Source: CADEED01 sp035761265
GTDB taxonomy: Bacteria > Pseudomonadota > Gammaproteobacteria > Steroidobacterales > Steroidobacteraceae
Reading direction: 5' to 3'
Length of the DNA stretch: 7,528 bases
Assembly (NCBI GenBank): GCA_035761265.1
Contig: DASTRL010000063.1
Location: 1-7,528 of the forward strand
The notes under the pieces were generated by a model. It was not told the origin of the DNA. It searched no databases and was given only the letters and a program-made list of their open reading frames with translations. This document shows positions 6,505 through 7,528 of this stretch, piece by piece. The position numbers were made by a program, and so were the translations under genes. The first letter of the stretch is position 1. Every line of letters starts with the position of its first letter.

Positions 6505-7528
6505 ATGCTTGAAGTTAGTCGAATATTTTTTGATCGCCTGAACAGGGACGGGGTGCGCTACTGCCAATGGAAGAGTAATTCGCACCTCGAGGCAGGACTG
6601 GCCGGCAAGACCGACCTCGACCTGCTCGTTCACCCCGACGACCAGGCGGCGTTCGAGGCGGCGTTGGCCTCGTGCGATTTCAAGAAAATCCTCTCACCGC
6701 CCAGCAAGCGCTTTCCGGGCTTCGAGGACTATCTCGGTTTCGATGCGGCGACCGGTGCCTTCGTGCACGTGCACCTGCACTACCGCCTGATCATGGGGCG
6801 CAAGTACATCAAGGACCTGCACCTGCCGCTGGAATCCCTGTACTTCGCCAACCTGACCCGCAAGCTCGGCGTCAACATTCCGTGCGCGGAACTCGAACTG
6901 ATCATGCTGATCATGCGCGCGCACCTGAAGGTCGATTACCTGTCCCTACTGAAGCATGCGATCAAGGGTGTGATGGGCGCGAAATACACGGCCTTTCCGC
7001 CCGACATCGAAGATGAGCTCACAAACCTGATCGCCACCTCGGACATGGATCGAGTAGTGAGGCTCATCGGCGAGTCGGGTTTGCCGCTCGATTTCGCGTG
7101 GTGCCGGAAATTCATGGATCGCTTCGTGAGCGGCAAGCTCAAGTGGTTCCAGATCCTTGCCGGGCACTACCACATCCGGCGCCTGCTCAGGCCTTACCGT
7201 CGGAACACCGGCCTCGGCGTCCAGGTCGAGTATTTGCGCCATTTCCTGCTGAACACGCAGGTGGGCAGCCGACTCGCGCCGTCGCAGAAGAAGACGCTTC
7301 CGGGTGGTGGGCGCGTGTTCTCCGTGATCGGCGCCGACGGCTCCGGGAAGTCGACCCTCATCGCCGATCTCAAGAAGTGGCTGTCGTGGAAGCTGGTGAC
7401 GAAGCAGTACTACTACGGCATTCCGAAGGACGCCGCGCGCTCGGTCGCCGACGCGTTGATGTCGGGGTTTTCAAAGCTCAGGCTGCGCGGCCTGGAACGC
7501 TTGACCTCGAACGTGTTGTTGCTGCACG
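6505..7528 (+). CDS. Nucleotidyltransferase-like / thymidylate-kinase-like P-loop fusion protein (3' end outside window)
   Basis: The frame is open from ATG 6505 to the right edge, giving 341 codons with no stop. The N-terminal region carries YCQWKSN (19-25) and GKTDLDLLVHPDD (34-46), where D37-x-D39 after the Ser/Asn turn resembles the metal-binding site of polymerase-beta-fold nucleotidyltransferases. It is followed by FVHVHLHYRL (86-95), a His-rich strand where such folds often carry a third acidic residue. A helical middle part (about 128-260) leads to VFSVIGADGSGKSTL (271-285), a strong Walker A loop of the thymidylate-kinase/nucleoside-kinase type (G276 to T284). It is followed by KQYYYG (300-305). 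The rest of the kinase domain lies outside the window. Similar proteins are often labelled thymidylate kinase, but the fusion and EPS context argue against a housekeeping dTMP kinase. The substrate is unknown. There is no clear Shine-Dalgarno; ATG was chosen as the first Met before the conserved-looking region. Confidence 0.8.
   Translation, partial: MLEVSRIFFDRLNRDGVRYCQWKSNSHLEAGLAGKTDLDLLVHPDDQAAFEAALASCDFKKILSPPSKRFPGFEDYLGFDAATGAFVHVHLHYRLIMGRKYIKDLHLPLESLYFANLTRKLGVNIPCAELELIMLIMRAHLKVDYLSLLKHAIKGVMGAKYTAFPPDIEDELTNLIATSDMDRVVRLIGESGLPLDFAWCRKFMDRFVSGKLKWFQILAGHYHIRRLLRPYRRNTGLGVQVEYLRHFLLNTQVGSRLAPSQKKTLPGGGRVFSVIGADGSGKSTLIADLKKWLSWKLVTKQYYYGIPKDAARSVADALMSGFSKLRLRGLERLTSNVLLLH

Noticed and set aside
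6382..6633. 83-codon minus-strand ORF across the divergent region
   Set aside because: It overlaps the start of both flanking genes and has no motif; its middle covers the AT-richer intergenic DNA and reads as non-coding.
1..7528. CRISPR array, tRNA/rRNA, insertion sequence or phage genes
   Set aside because: No repeat-spacer pattern, RNA gene signature, transposase motif or terminal repeat was found on reading both strands.

Overview
This window looks like the core of an exopolysaccharide (EPS) locus of the XrtA/PEP-CTERM type from a high-GC Gram-negative bacterium, probably a beta- or gammaproteobacterium. The evidence is the gene order, the split chain-length/tyrosine-kinase pair, the short export protein and a beta-barrel outer-membrane protein with its own signal peptide. 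Assignments rest on visible motifs and recalled family architecture; no search was run.

Six genes lie on the minus strand and read from about 6400 towards position 1. First comes a NodB-type polysaccharide deacetylase (6397-5381). It is translationally coupled through an ATGA overlap to a GT-A-fold sugar transferase (5384-4560). A roughly 220-bp stretch follows; it holds a doubtful 61-codon ORF, a possible -10 element and a small inverted repeat. Then comes a compact assembly/export block: Wza-like export protein (4341-3715), chain-length determinant of the Wzz/Wzc membrane type without a kinase domain (3702-2125), separate cytoplasmic BY-type tyrosine autokinase (2102-1200), and an outer-membrane beta-barrel protein that starts inside the kinase gene (1213 to beyond position 1). 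Gaps of 12 and 22 nt and a 14-nt overlap suggest one transcript.

The plus strand holds one real gene, divergent from the deacetylase. It starts at 6505 and runs off the right edge. It fuses an N-terminal nucleotidyltransferase-like region to a C-terminal P-loop related to thymidylate kinases. This is the least understood protein here and the best candidate for new biology.

In functional terms, the transferase builds or decorates a glycan and the deacetylase modifies it. The chain-length protein and its kinase control polymerisation and transfer across the inner membrane and periplasm. The export protein and barrel probably complete the path through the outer membrane. By synteny, the sequence beyond the left edge should carry the PEP-CTERM locus ATPase, a second deacetylase, a FemAB-like protein and possibly the exosortase.
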